DNA of 64,000 nucleotides from Geodermatophilus bullaregiensis (GTDB lineage Bacteria; Actinomycetota; Actinomycetes; Mycobacteriales; Geodermatophilaceae), in the NCBI RefSeq assembly GCF_016907675.1, contig NZ_JAFBCJ010000001.1:2852001-2916000 (forward strand). The letters are read 5' to 3'. Within the stretch, counting starts at the first letter, position 1, and each line of letters begins with the position of its first letter. Below, one piece after another: positions 36,675-45,759 of this stretch. Under the pieces are notes generated by a model that worked only from the letters and a program-made list of their open reading frames with translations, did not search any database and was not told where the DNA came from. A program made the translations under genes and the position numbers.

Positions 36675-37907
36675 GTGCCGTTCCGTTGACGCCCCGTCCG
36701 CGAGCCCCTCCCCGCCCCGGCCCGGCCCCTGGCCCGCCTCGCCGTCGCCTGGACCGCGCTGTCCGGGCTGGTGCCGGTCTACCCGCTGTACGCGCTGCTC
36801 TTCCTCGACTCGGGGCTGTCCCCGGCGCAGGTGTCCGGGCTGTTCGCCCTGTGGTCGGTGACCGGGCTGCTCGCCGAGGTGCCGACCGGGGTCCTCGCCG
36901 ACCGCTGGTCCCGCCGGGGCGCGCTGGTACTGGCCGGCGTCCTGGAGGCGGCCGGCTTCGCGGTCTGGACGGCGGCCCCGGGACCGGCCGGCTTCGCCAC
37001 CGGCTTCGTCCTCTGGGGCGTCGGCGGGGCCCTGGTCTCCGGCGCGGCCGAGGCGCTGGTCTACGACGGGCTGGCCGCCGTCGGGGCCGAGGCGGTGTAC
37101 GTGCGCGTCCACGGCGCGACGACGGCGACCGAGCTGCTGGTGCAGGTGCCCACGGCGCTCGCGGCCGGCGTGCTGGTGTCCGCCGGCGGCTACGCGCTGG
37201 TCGGGTGGGTCAGCGTGGTGGTGTGCCTGGCCGCGGCCGCGCTGGCCACCCGCTTCCCCGAGCCGCTCCGGACGGCCGGGGACGACGACCCGGCGTCGCT
37301 GCCCACGGCGGTGCGGACCGCGCTGCGCCGGCCGGGGCTGCGGCGGGTGGTGCTCGCCGTCGCGCTGCTCGGCGGCCTGGACGCGCTCGAGGAGTACTTC
37401 CCGGTGATGGCCCGCGACCAGGGCGTGGCGACGGCGGTGGTGCCGGCCGCCGTCCTGGGCGTGGCGCTGGCCGGGGCGGCGGGTGCGGCCCTGGCCGGCC
37501 GGGTCGGGCGGCTGCCGTCGCGGGCGCTGCCCGGTCTGCTGGGCCTGTCCGCGGTGCTGCTCGCGGCCGGCGCGCTAGGCAGCGGGCCGGTGGCGCTGAC
37601 CGCCGTCGCGCTGTCCTACGGCGTGTACCTGGCGGTGCTCGTCGTGGGGGAGGCCCGGCTGCAGGAGCAGGCGCCCGCCGTCGTCCGGGCCACGGTCACC
37701 TCGGTCGCCGGCCTCGGCGTCGAGCTGGCCGCGCTGCTGGTCTTCGCCGCCTGGGCCCTCGGCGGCGCCCTCGCCGTCGCCGGCCTCTTCCTCGCCGTCG
37801 TCCCCGTGGTCGCCGTGACACTGCCGGCCTCCCGGCCGCCACCGCGACCAGGAGCCGTCCCCGCTCCCGGGTGCCGTCAGCGCGACGTCGGCACGTCGGG
37901 GAGGTGA
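36675..37907 (+). pseudogene. MFS transporter with in-frame UGA at codon 5
   Basis: The frame encodes a major-facilitator transporter with about 12 helices. Motif A is ALVPTGVLADRWSRR-like (LLAEVPTGVLADRWSRRGAL), after helix 2. From GTG 36675 the frame reads MPFR, TGA (36687-36689), then RPVREPLPAPARPLARLAVA and the complete first helix (WTALSGLVPVYPLYALLF). Without the stop the protein would be about 410 residues. Starting instead at GTG 36771 gives 378 residues and cuts the first helix in half. Either a nonsense mutation (CGA to TGA fits), a sequencing error, or readthrough; the UGA is followed by C, the leakiest context. Confidence 0.7.
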
Positions 37908-37974
37908 GTCGCCCTGCCAGGCGGCGTGAGGGTGGGGGGCACCTGGCCGCGGTGCCGTCCGGGAGACAGCGGCG

Positions 37975-40746
37975 TCAGCGCGCGGTGCGCCGGGCGACGC
38001 GGGCGGCGAACACGCCGGCGGCGTGGCCGTTGTCGATGTTGCTCACCACGATGCCGGGCGAGGCGGAGGTGAGCATCGTCAGCAGCGCGCCGAACCCGCC
38101 GAACGAGCCGGGCTGCCCGGTGGAGGTCGGCACCGCGACGATCGGGACGTCGGTCATCGCGCCCACCGTGGCGGCCAGCGAGGCGTCCAGCCCGGCCACC
38201 ACGACCAGGCAGTCGGCGTCGTCGAGCAGCGTGCGGTCGGTGAGCAGCGGCCGCAGCCGGCTGCCGCCGACGTCGTCGACCCGCACGACCTCGGTGCCGG
38301 TCACCCGCGCGACGAACGCGGCCTCGGCGGCCACCGACGCGTCGGCGGTGCCGGCGCACAGGACGCCGACCCGGCCGCGCGGCTCGGGGATCGGGCCGAC
38401 GGCGGCCGACATCGCCGCGGCGTCGACGGTCGTGGCGGCGTCGTGCTCGCCGGCCAGCGCGACGAGGGTGTCGGCGCTGGCCCGCACCACCAGCGCCGGC
38501 CGGTCGGGGTGCTCGGCGCGGGCCTCGCGGACCAGCGCCAGCACCTGCTCGGTGGTGCGGCCCACGCCCCAGATGACGTCGGGCTCGGCCGGCGCCGGGC
38601 GGGCCGGCGGGACCGGTGCGGGCCCGGCCGGGCGCTCGGCGGCGGCCGGCAGCGGGGCCAGCGTCGGGTCGCCCGGGCCGCCGGCCGACAGCGGCGGGTC
38701 CAGGGGGCGCACCGGCTCGGCCAGCAGCGCGGCGAAGCCGCCGACGGGGTCGAGGGTGGCCGGCTGCACCGGGCCGACGGTGACCGCGGACCCCCCGCCG
38801 CCGGACGTCCCCGGCGGGGACGCGTCGTCCGGCGGGGCGTCGGGGGCGCGGGTCTGGGTGACGGCGGACAGCCGGACGACGCGGTCGCGGCCGCTGCGCT
38901 TGGCGTCGTAGAGCACGCCGTCGGCCGCGGCGAACAGCGTGCGGCGGTCGTCGCCGCGGGTGGCCGACGCGATGCCCACGCTGATGGTGACCGGGACGGT
39001 GACCCCCAGGGCGGCCCAGTCGTGGGCGGCGACGGCGCGGCGCACCCGCTCGAGCGCGTGCTCGGCCTGCTCGGCGGTGGTGTCGGGCAGCAGGACGACG
39101 AACTCGTCGCCGGCCCAGCGGCACACCTCGTCAGTGTCGCGGCAGCCGGCCAGCAGCAGGTCGGCGACCGCCCGCAGCACCGCGTCGCCACCGGGGTGCC
39201 CCACGGCGTCGTTGATCGACTTGAACCGGTCGACGTCGACGACGGCCAGCGCCGACGTGCTGCCCGCGCTGAGCAGTCCGTCGAGCCGGGCCTCGGCGTA
39301 GCGGCGGTTGGGCAGGCGGGTCAGCGGGTCCTCGTAGGCCTGACGCCGCAGCTGGCCGGCCGCCCGCTCGTTCTCCAGCAGGCTCTTGCGCCGGCCGAAC
39401 AGCTCCACCCAGCGGGTGCGCCGCTCGTCGACCCGGTCCAGCTCGTCGGCCAGGTAGGCCTGCAGGTAGGGCAGCGCGCGGCCGGCGTCGTCGAGCTCGG
39501 CGTGCAGCGTGCACAGCTCCCGCAGCGCGGCGCGGCGCAGCCGGGGCAGGCCGTGCTCGGTGGCCAGCGCGAGGGCCTTGGCCAGCTGCTCGTCGGCGCT
39601 CCGGCCGTCGTCCTGACGGCGCAGCGCACGGCCGAGGGCGAGCAGCGCCGAGGCGAGCAGGGCGCGGTCGCCCGTGGCGCTGGTGATCCGGACGGCGGCG
39701 CGCAGCTGCCCCGTGGCCGCCGCGTGCTCGCCCAGCCCGACCAGCGCCCAGCCGTGCACGACCTGCGCGGCGACGACGCCCTCGGCCCCGGGCGGCAGCT
39801 GGGCCAGCGCCTGCTCGGCCAGCCGGCGTGCCTCGGCGAAGTGCGGTCGGGCCGACTCCGGGTCTCCGTCGTCGAGCAGGGCCTCGCCCAGCTCGGCGCA
39901 CAGCTCGCCCAGGCAGGCCGCCGCGCGGGCGGCCAGCACGGCGGGGTCGCCGTCGTCGGGAGCGAGGACCCCCTGCTCGGCGGCCGCGGTGGCGGCCTCC
40001 AGCGCGCGGCGCTGGTAGTCCAGGGCCAGCGGCATGAGCTCCAGGTCGGCCAGGACGCCGGCGAGGCTGCCCAGCGTGTCGACCAGCAGCGTGCTCGGGT
40101 CCAGCCCGGGGTCGAGCAGGCTCGCGGCCTCGACCGCCTCGTCCATCGCCGCGTCGATCCGGCGGGACAGCAGCTCGATGCGGGCGTGCCGGACGAGGCC
40201 CGCGGCGCGCTGCAGGTCGTCGTCGGAGGCGTCGAAGGCGGCCTTGGCCGAGCGCACGAGCGCGATGGCCAGGGCGGCGTGCGAGGCCGACTCCGAGCGC
40301 GGGTCCCCGCCGGGGCCGTCCTCGGCGCCGTCGAGCAGGTCGGCGACGCCGGCGTGCAGGTCCAGCGACTCGGTGGCCTCGGGGGCGTCCAGCGGCTCGC
40401 CGACGAGGGTGAAGCCGGCGACGCGCAGCCGGCGCACCAGCAGCTCGGCGCGCAGGGTGTCGGCCCAGGCGCGGCCCAGGGACGGCGGGGCCGCGCCGTC
40501 CTCCCGGGTCGAGCGGCCGGCCTCGTAGGGCGAGGAGGGGTCGACGACGGACAGCAGCCGCTCGGCGTCGTCGAGCTCCCAGTTGGCGAGGGCGGCGGTC
40601 ACCCGTTGGTGCAGGGCTCCGGGTGGCACCAGCGCACTGTGCACGCCGGGTCCGGGGGAGTCGAGCACCGCCGGGCGGGCGCGCCGCGGGGACGACGTCA
40701 CGTCGTCCGTCGTGTCACTGGCGTCCCAGGCGGGGGGTCCCGTCAC
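37975..40746 (-). CDS. helical-repeat/GGDEF protein fused to a LarB/CpmA-like domain
   Basis: An unusual 923-residue protein. Residues about 1-470 are TPR-like helices. Residues about 475-635 form a GGDEF domain whose signature is WAGDEFVVLLP (near 545), with RxxD (RDTD) five residues upstream. After a Pro/Ala-rich linker, residues about 720-920 are a LarB/CpmA (PurE-like) domain: VIWGVGRTTEQVLALV, RGRVGVLCAGTAD, VVRVDDVGGSRL, VVVAGLDASLAATVGAM, VPTSTGQPGSFGGFGALL and SNIDNGHAAGV. Standalone LarB makes the nickel-pincer precursor. The stretch before NIDNG reads TSASPG; LarB proteins I recall have NSCA there with the catalytic Cys, so activity may be lost. GTG 40746 overlaps the upstream stop. 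Confidence 0.8.
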   Translation of the reverse strand: MTGPPAWDASDTTDDVTSSPRRARPAVLDSPGPGVHSALVPPGALHQRVTAALANWELDDAERLLSVVDPSSPYEAGRSTREDGAAPPSLGRAWADTLRAELLVRRLRVAGFTLVGEPLDAPEATESLDLHAGVADLLDGAEDGPGGDPRSESASHAALAIALVRSAKAAFDASDDDLQRAAGLVRHARIELLSRRIDAAMDEAVEAASLLDPGLDPSTLLVDTLGSLAGVLADLELMPLALDYQRRALEAATAAAEQGVLAPDDGDPAVLAARAAACLGELCAELGEALLDDGDPESARPHFAEARRLAEQALAQLPPGAEGVVAAQVVHGWALVGLGEHAAATGQLRAAVRITSATGDRALLASALLALGRALRRQDDGRSADEQLAKALALATEHGLPRLRRAALRELCTLHAELDDAGRALPYLQAYLADELDRVDERRTRWVELFGRRKSLLENERAAGQLRRQAYEDPLTRLPNRRYAEARLDGLLSAGSTSALAVVDVDRFKSINDAVGHPGGDAVLRAVADLLLAGCRDTDEVCRWAGDEFVVLLPDTTAEQAEHALERVRRAVAAHDWAALGVTVPVTISVGIASATRGDDRRTLFAAADGVLYDAKRSGRDRVVRLSAVTQTRAPDAPPDDASPPGTSGGGGSAVTVGPVQPATLDPVGGFAALLAEPVRPLDPPLSAGGPGDPTLAPLPAAAERPAGPAPVPPARPAPAEPDVIWGVGRTTEQVLALVREARAEHPDRPALVVRASADTLVALAGEHDAATTVDAAAMSAAVGPIPEPRGRVGVLCAGTADASVAAEAAFVARVTGTEVVRVDDVGGSRLRPLLTDRTLLDDADCLVVVAGLDASLAATVGAMTDVPIVAVPTSTGQPGSFGGFGALLTMLTSASPGIVVSNIDNGHAAGVFAARVARRTAR

Positions 40747-42491
40747 GCCGAGGTCCCCTCGGACGCGGCGCCGTCGACCGGGGTCGCCGCGTCCACCCCG
40801 CCGTGCCCGGCCCCGCCGTCGAGCGCGCCGTCGACCCCGCCGTCGACCAGGCCGGGGGCGCGGACGCGGTTGCGCCCGCCGCGCTTGGCGGAGAACAGGT
40901 GCAGGTCGGCGGTGTCGAACAGCGAGCGCCAGCCGGCCGGCGCGGCCGCGTCGTCGGCGGCCGCCGGGGCGGTGGCCACCCCGATGCTCACGGTGATCGG
41001 CTCGGTGAGCGGCAGGTCGCGCCAGTCGGCGTCGGCCACGGCCGCGCGCAGCCGCTCGACGGCGGCCAGCGCCTGGCTCTGGGTGGCGGTCGGCAGCACG
41101 ACGAGGAACTCGTCGCCGGCCCACCGGTAGACCTCGTCGCCGACCCGGCTGTGCTCGCGCAGCAGCGCGGCCACCCGGCGCAGCACCTCGTCGCCGTGGG
41201 AGTGCGAGGTGTCGTCGTTGACCTCCTTGAACCGGTCGACGTCGACGACGGCCAGCGACAGCGGCTCGCCGCCCAGCCGCAGGCCGCTGAGCCGGCGCTC
41301 GGCGCTGCGCCGGTTGCCCAGGCCGGTGAGCGGGTCCTCCAGGGCGTGCCGGCGCAGGACGGCGGCCTGCCGCTCGGCCTCGCGCAGCCGGCTGCGGCGC
41401 ACGAACATCTCCGCCCACAGCTCGCGGCTGCGCGCGTGGGCCTGCCCGGTGTCGGCGCGGTAGGCGTCCAGCCAGTGCAGCGCCTCGGCCGGGCGGCCCA
41501 TCGCGGCGGTGGCCTGGCCGAGCTCGAGCAGGCACTGGCGATAGCGACGGCGGTCGGCGGTCGCGGCGAAGGCGCCGGCGGCGTCGACGAGCAGGTCGGC
41601 GGCCTCCTCGCCGTGCCCGCCACCGCTGTGCAGCTGGGACAGCCGGCCGAGCAGCCGGGCCAGCGCCAGGTCGGTGTAGCCCCGCAGCCAGGTGCTGCCG
41701 GTGCGGTGCACCCGCCGGTGCACCCGGCGCAGCGGGCCGAGGGCGTCGTCGAGGTCGTCGTGGCAGACCAGCGCCCACGCCTGGACGACGTCGAGCCGGT
41801 CGAGGTCGTCGGGGTCGGGCTCGAAGCCGAGCTCGCGGGCGTCGGTGGCGCGGGCCAGCGCGTTCTCGGCCAGCTCCCGCGAGCGGGCGACGTCCCCGCG
41901 ACGGCGCAGCGTCTGCGCCAGCTCGGTGGACTGCTGGGCACACAGCCGCAGCAGCTGCCAGCGGTCGGCGAGGTCGGGCAGGGCGTCGGCGATCCGGTAC
42001 CCCTGCTCGGCCTGGTCGAGGGCGAGCTCCTCCAGGTCGAGCGCGGTGAGGGTCAGCGACAGCCACAGGTGGGCCTGGTGCAGCGCGCGCGGGACCTCGG
42101 CGTCGGGAGGCGTCAGCTGCTCGGTGAGCAGGCTCGCGTCGATGGCCAGCAGCATCGCCGCGTCGAGGTGGTCGGCGGCCGCCTCGACGTGGGCCAGGTA
42201 GGCGAGGACCAGCGCGGTCGACGCCGACGGCCGGCAGGTGCCCAGGGCCGCACGTGCGGCGCGGACGGCGGCGGCCGTGGCGTCCCGGTCGCCGTCGACC
42301 AGCCCGCGGCGGGCGTCCAGCGCGTGCCGCCAGGCCGCCCACCGGGGCTCGCTGGCGGCGGCCAGCGCGGGCTCGACGGCATCGAGCTCGGCGCGGAAGG
42401 CGGGGGCGTCGTCCCGACCGCTGGCCGCCAGGAGACGCCGCAGTGCAGCGTCGAGGTCACCGTGGGTGACCGACGTCGAGCCGGGGGTCAC
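40743..42491 (-). CDS. helical-repeat/GGDEF diguanylate cyclase
   Basis: A 582-residue cytosolic protein. The first 400 residues are TPR-like helical pairs (DLALARLLGRLSQLHSGGGH, CLLELGQATAAMGRPAEAL). The GGDEF domain (about 400-560) has DPLTGLGNRRSAERRL, VVDVDRFKEVND and YRWAGDEFLVVLP, with an RxxD inhibition site (RVGD) five residues upstream. The first Gly of GGDEF is Ala, a substitution found in active cyclases too. The C-terminal tail is Gly/Asp-rich. It is translationally coupled to the paralogous gene downstream. GTG 42491 has GGGAGG upstream. Confidence 0.85.
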   Translation of the reverse strand: MTPGSTSVTHGDLDAALRRLLAASGRDDAPAFRAELDAVEPALAAASEPRWAAWRHALDARRGLVDGDRDATAAAVRAARAALGTCRPSASTALVLAYLAHVEAAADHLDAAMLLAIDASLLTEQLTPPDAEVPRALHQAHLWLSLTLTALDLEELALDQAEQGYRIADALPDLADRWQLLRLCAQQSTELAQTLRRRGDVARSRELAENALARATDARELGFEPDPDDLDRLDVVQAWALVCHDDLDDALGPLRRVHRRVHRTGSTWLRGYTDLALARLLGRLSQLHSGGGHGEEAADLLVDAAGAFAATADRRRYRQCLLELGQATAAMGRPAEALHWLDAYRADTGQAHARSRELWAEMFVRRSRLREAERQAAVLRRHALEDPLTGLGNRRSAERRLSGLRLGGEPLSLAVVDVDRFKEVNDDTSHSHGDEVLRRVAALLREHSRVGDEVYRWAGDEFLVVLPTATQSQALAAVERLRAAVADADWRDLPLTEPITVSIGVATAPAAADDAAAPAGWRSLFDTADLHLFSAKRGGRNRVRAPGLVDGGVDGALDGGAGHGGVDAATPVDGAASEGTSA

Positions 42492-42581
42492 GCATCCCTC
42501 CCACTCGGCACTGGTCGTCCGGCCGCGGCCGGCAGCGAGGCGGCTCCCCCCGACGGGGCCCGTGCCCCGGTCCGACCGCAC

Positions 42582-42587
42582 TACCCT
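42582..42587 (+). promoter_or_regulatory. candidate leaderless -10 (TACCCT) of pheA
   Basis: TACCCT lies 6 nt before the GTG at 42594, the spacing of a leaderless promoter. Confidence 0.45.
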
Positions 42588-42593
42588 CGTCGG

Positions 42594-43529
42594 GTGCCCC
42601 AGACGCCTCCGACGCGGTTCGCCTATCTCGGCCCCGAGGGTACCTTCGCCGAAGCAGCACTGAGCAGTGCCGTTGCTGACGGCGAGGGCGTGCGGCAGCC
42701 GGCGGCGAGCGTCCCCGCCGCCCTCGCCGCGGTCCGCGCGGGGGAGGCCGACGCGGCCCTGGTGCCGCTGGAGAACTCGGTCGAGGGCTCGGTCCCGGCG
42801 ACGATGGACGGGCTGGCCGACGGCGACCCGCTGCTCATCACGCGCGAGGTGTTCCTGACCGTCGCGTTCGTCCTCGCCGCCCGGCCCGGCACGCGGCTGG
42901 CCGACGTCCGCGGCGTCGCCAGCCACCCGCACGCCCTCGCCCAGACGGCGCGCACGCTGGCCGGACTGCTGCCCGGTGTGCCGGCGCTGCCGGCCTCCTC
43001 CACCGCGGTCGCGGCCCGGGCGGTCGCCGAGGGCGAGCACGACGCGGCAGTGTGCGCGCCCATCGCCGCCGAGCGCTACGGGCTGGTGCCGCTGGCCGAG
43101 GACGTCGCCGACCACCCCGGGGCGGTCACCCGCTTCGTGCTCGTCGCGCCACCGGGGGCGCTGCCCGGGCCCACCGGCAACGACAAGACCTCGCTGGTGG
43201 CCGTCGTCGGCGACCGCACCGGGGCGCTGCTCGACCTGCTCACGGAGTTCGCCGTCCGCGGGATCAGCCTCACCCGCATCGAGTCGCGGCCCACCCGCGA
43301 GCGCCTCGGCGTCTACTCGTTCTCCCTCGACTGCGAGGGGCACGTGGCCGACGCCCGGGTGGGGGAGGCGCTGGCCGCGCTGCACCGGGTGTGCGACGAC
43401 GTCCGCTTCCTCGGCTCCTACCCGCGCGAGGACGGCCGGACCAACCGCCCGGTGCCCGACGTCGCCGCCGACGCGGCGTTCACCGACGCCGGGGCCTGGC
43501 TCGAGCGACTGCGCGCCGGCCAGGTCTGA
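42594..43529 (+). CDS. pheA: prephenate dehydratase
   Basis: A 311-residue monofunctional prephenate dehydratase that converts prephenate to phenylpyruvate in phenylalanine synthesis. The PDT domain opens with FAYLGPEGTFAEAAL and contains VPLENSVEGSVPATMD and the catalytic-site triplet TRF (near 178). The C-terminal ACT domain has GALLDLLTEFAVRGISLTRI followed by the allosteric ESRP, predicting feedback inhibition by phenylalanine. The start GTG 42594 gives the typical N-terminus and has a TACCCT hexamer 6 nt upstream. It is convergent with the MmpL gene. Confidence 0.95.
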   Translation: MPQTPPTRFAYLGPEGTFAEAALSSAVADGEGVRQPAASVPAALAAVRAGEADAALVPLENSVEGSVPATMDGLADGDPLLITREVFLTVAFVLAARPGTRLADVRGVASHPHALAQTARTLAGLLPGVPALPASSTAVAARAVAEGEHDAAVCAPIAAERYGLVPLAEDVADHPGAVTRFVLVAPPGALPGPTGNDKTSLVAVVGDRTGALLDLLTEFAVRGISLTRIESRPTRERLGVYSFSLDCEGHVADARVGEALAALHRVCDDVRFLGSYPREDGRTNRPVPDVAADAAFTDAGAWLERLRAGQV

Positions 43530-43534
43530 GGACG

Positions 43535-43589
43535 GGCCTTCCTGCCCCCCACCGCTCGCAGGCTCGCGGCGGGCCCCTGCAGGAAGGCC
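43535..43589. terminator. bidirectional terminator between pheA and mmpL-like gene
   Basis: GGCCTTCCTGC (43535-43545) pairs perfectly with 43579-43589 around a 33-nt GC-rich loop, in the 63-bp gap between two convergent genes. Confidence 0.65.
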
Positions 43590-43592
43590 GGT

Positions 43593-45701
43593 TCAGACCC
43601 AGGCGGGTTCCCGCTCCCGCTCCGGCTCCGGCCGGCGGGCGAGGCGGCCCGGCCACCAGGTGCGGTCGCCGAGCAGCGCCACCGCGGCCGGCACCAGCAG
43701 CGAGCGGACGACGAAGGTGTCGAGCAGCACGCCGAAGCCGACCAGGAACGCCAGCTGCACGAGGAAGAGCAGCGGCAGCACCGACAGCGCCCCGAAGGTC
43801 GCGGCCAGCACCATCCCGGCGGAGGTGATCACGCCGCCGGTCACCGCCAGCGCGCGCAGGACGCCGTCGCGGGTGCCGTGCCGCGCGGACTCCTCGCGCG
43901 CCCGCGTCATGAGGAAGATGTTGTAGTCGATCCCCAGGGCGACGAGGAACACGAACCCGATGAGCAGGATGCCGGGGTCGCTGCCGGGGAAGCCGAAGAC
44001 GTCGTCGAACAGCAGCCCGGCCACCCCGACCGTGGCGCCGACGCTGAGCACCACGGTGGCCACCAGCAGCAGCGGGGCCACCAGCGAGCGCAGCAGCAGC
44101 GCCAGGACGACGGTGATCACCGCCAGGACGCTCGGCACGATCACCCGCAGGTCGCGCGCCGCGGTCTCCCGCGCGTCGAGGTTGCTGGCGGTGTCGCCGC
44201 CCACGAGCGCGGCCGGGTCGGCGTCGTCGAGGGTGGTCCGCAGCCCGGAGACGACGTCGAGGGCCTCGGTGCTGTCGGCCGGGACGGCGAGGGTCACGTC
44301 GAGGCGGACCAGGCCGTCGACCACCAGCGGGTCGGCGCCCGGCTGCGGCGGGCCGCCGGCGCCGGTGAAGGGGGCGACGGTGGCGACGCCGTCGGTGGCC
44401 GCCGCGGCCTCGGCCACCGCCGGCCACGAGTCCTCCGGTGTCACGACGACGGTCGGGCTGCCGGAGCCGGCGTCGAAGTGCCGGCCGAGCGCCTCCTGCC
44501 CGTCGACGCCGTTGGACTCGCCGCGGATCGCGTCGCTGAAGGTGATGCCGCTCGCGTCGTAGGTCGGCGCGAACACCGCCGCGGCCACCAGCAGCAGCGT
44601 GCTGGCCGCGAGCACCCGCCGCGGGCGGCGGCCGACGAGCGCGGCCACCCGCTGCCAGCCGCGGCCCTCCTTCGCCGGCTCCCCGGCGTGCGGCCGGAAC
44701 GGCCAGAACGCGGCGCGGCCGAGCAGGGTGAGCACGGCGGGCAGGAAGGTCAGCGCCGCGACGACGGCCAGCGTGACGCTCACCGCGGAGATCGGGCCGA
44801 GCCCGCGGTTGGAGCTCAGGTCGGAGAACAGCAGGCAGAGCACGCCCAGGACGACGGTCGCCCCGGAGGCCACGATCGGCTCCCACGAGCGGCGCAGCGC
44901 CGTCCGCATGGCGGTGAACCGGGACGCCTCCCGCCGCAGCTCCTCGCGGTAGCGGGCGACCAGCAGCAGGCCGTAGTCGGTGGCCGCCCCGACGACGAGG
45001 ATCGAGGCGATGCCCTGGCTCTGGCCGTTGACCGTGATCAGGCCGCCGTCGGCGAGCAGGTAGGCGACCGCGTTGCCGGCGGTGAGGGCCAGGCCGGCGG
45101 TGCCGATGACCAGGAAGGGCAGCAGCGGGCTGCGGTAGACCACCAGCAGGATCAGCAGGACGACGCCGAACGCGGCGAGCAGCAGCAGCCCGTCGATGCC
45201 GGCGAAGCCGTTGGCGAAGTCGGCGAAGATCCCGCCCGGTCCGGTGACGAACGACGAGGTGCCGTCGACGGCGATGGTGTCCCGCAGGTCCCCGACCACC
45301 GTCACGATCTCGTCGCCGACGTCCGGGGTGATCGGCAGGAGCGCCTGCACCGCCTCGCCGTCCTCCGACGGGATCGGCGGGGAGGGCTGCCCGGCCAGGA
45401 AGCCGGCCTCCTCGGCGACCGCGGCGGCCTCCTGCACGCGCTGCCCGATCTCCGCGAGCGTGGCCTCGTCGAGGGGGCCCTCGCCCTCCCAGAGCAGGAT
45501 CGCCGGGATCGCCTCGGTCGGGGAGAAGCCCTGCTGCAGCTCGGCCACCCGGGTGGACTCCGCGCTGTCGGGGAGGAAGGCGGCGGTGTCGTTCTCCTGC
45601 AGCCCGGTCAGCCGGCCGCTGAGCGAGCCGAGCGGCCCGGCCGCGCCCACCCAGAGCAGGACGACGACGAGGGGGAGCAGCCAGCGGGCCCGGCGCGCCA
45701 T
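43593..45701 (-). CDS. MmpL/RND-type membrane transporter
   Basis: A 702-residue MmpL-family protein with 12 helices arranged as one TM helix, an extracytoplasmic domain, five helices, a second domain and the final helices. Typical segments are GLQENDTAAFLPDSAESTRV, VVGAATDYGLLLVARYREEL (helix-4 region), FLVALGIDYNIFLMTRAREE and LLDTFVVRSLLVPA. Such proteins export lipids, siderophores or drugs. ATG 45701 is chosen, since a longer N-terminus would cover the operator. It is divergent from a MarR repressor, with a perfect palindrome between, so it is probably induced when that repressor binds a ligand. Confidence 0.9.
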   Translation of the reverse strand: MARRARWLLPLVVVLLWVGAAGPLGSLSGRLTGLQENDTAAFLPDSAESTRVAELQQGFSPTEAIPAILLWEGEGPLDEATLAEIGQRVQEAAAVAEEAGFLAGQPSPPIPSEDGEAVQALLPITPDVGDEIVTVVGDLRDTIAVDGTSSFVTGPGGIFADFANGFAGIDGLLLLAAFGVVLLILLVVYRSPLLPFLVIGTAGLALTAGNAVAYLLADGGLITVNGQSQGIASILVVGAATDYGLLLVARYREELRREASRFTAMRTALRRSWEPIVASGATVVLGVLCLLFSDLSSNRGLGPISAVSVTLAVVAALTFLPAVLTLLGRAAFWPFRPHAGEPAKEGRGWQRVAALVGRRPRRVLAASTLLLVAAAVFAPTYDASGITFSDAIRGESNGVDGQEALGRHFDAGSGSPTVVVTPEDSWPAVAEAAAATDGVATVAPFTGAGGPPQPGADPLVVDGLVRLDVTLAVPADSTEALDVVSGLRTTLDDADPAALVGGDTASNLDARETAARDLRVIVPSVLAVITVVLALLLRSLVAPLLLVATVVLSVGATVGVAGLLFDDVFGFPGSDPGILLIGFVFLVALGIDYNIFLMTRAREESARHGTRDGVLRALAVTGGVITSAGMVLAATFGALSVLPLLFLVQLAFLVGFGVLLDTFVVRSLLVPAAVALLGDRTWWPGRLARRPEPEREREPAWV

Positions 45702-45727
45702 GATGTGATCCTCTCGACGGCCGATCA

Positions 45728-45742
45728 TCTCGATGATCGAGA
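45728..45742. promoter_or_regulatory. palindromic MarR operator
   Basis: TCTCGAT-G-ATCGAGA is a perfect 15-bp palindrome in the 58-bp gap between the divergent MmpL and MarR genes. A second, overlapping inverted repeat, GATCAT-CTCG-ATGATC, covers 45723-45738. Confidence 0.75.
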
Positions 45743-45759
45743 GAATAGGGGGAGGGCGG

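Noticed and set aside
36687..36689. UGA as selenocysteine in the MFS gene
   Set aside because: No SECIS-like hairpin seen directly downstream and MFS proteins do not use selenocysteine at this site.
36686..41130. Very long plus-strand open frames opposite the cyclase genes
   Set aside because: They are Arg/Gly/Ala-rich shadows produced by GC-rich third positions; no domains, and the minus-strand genes are clear.
40747..42342. Extension of the GGDEF-LarB frame upstream to 1455 codons
   Set aside because: That part is out of frame with the coupled cyclase gene on the same strand and has no domain; GTG 40746 with GTGA overlap is the start.
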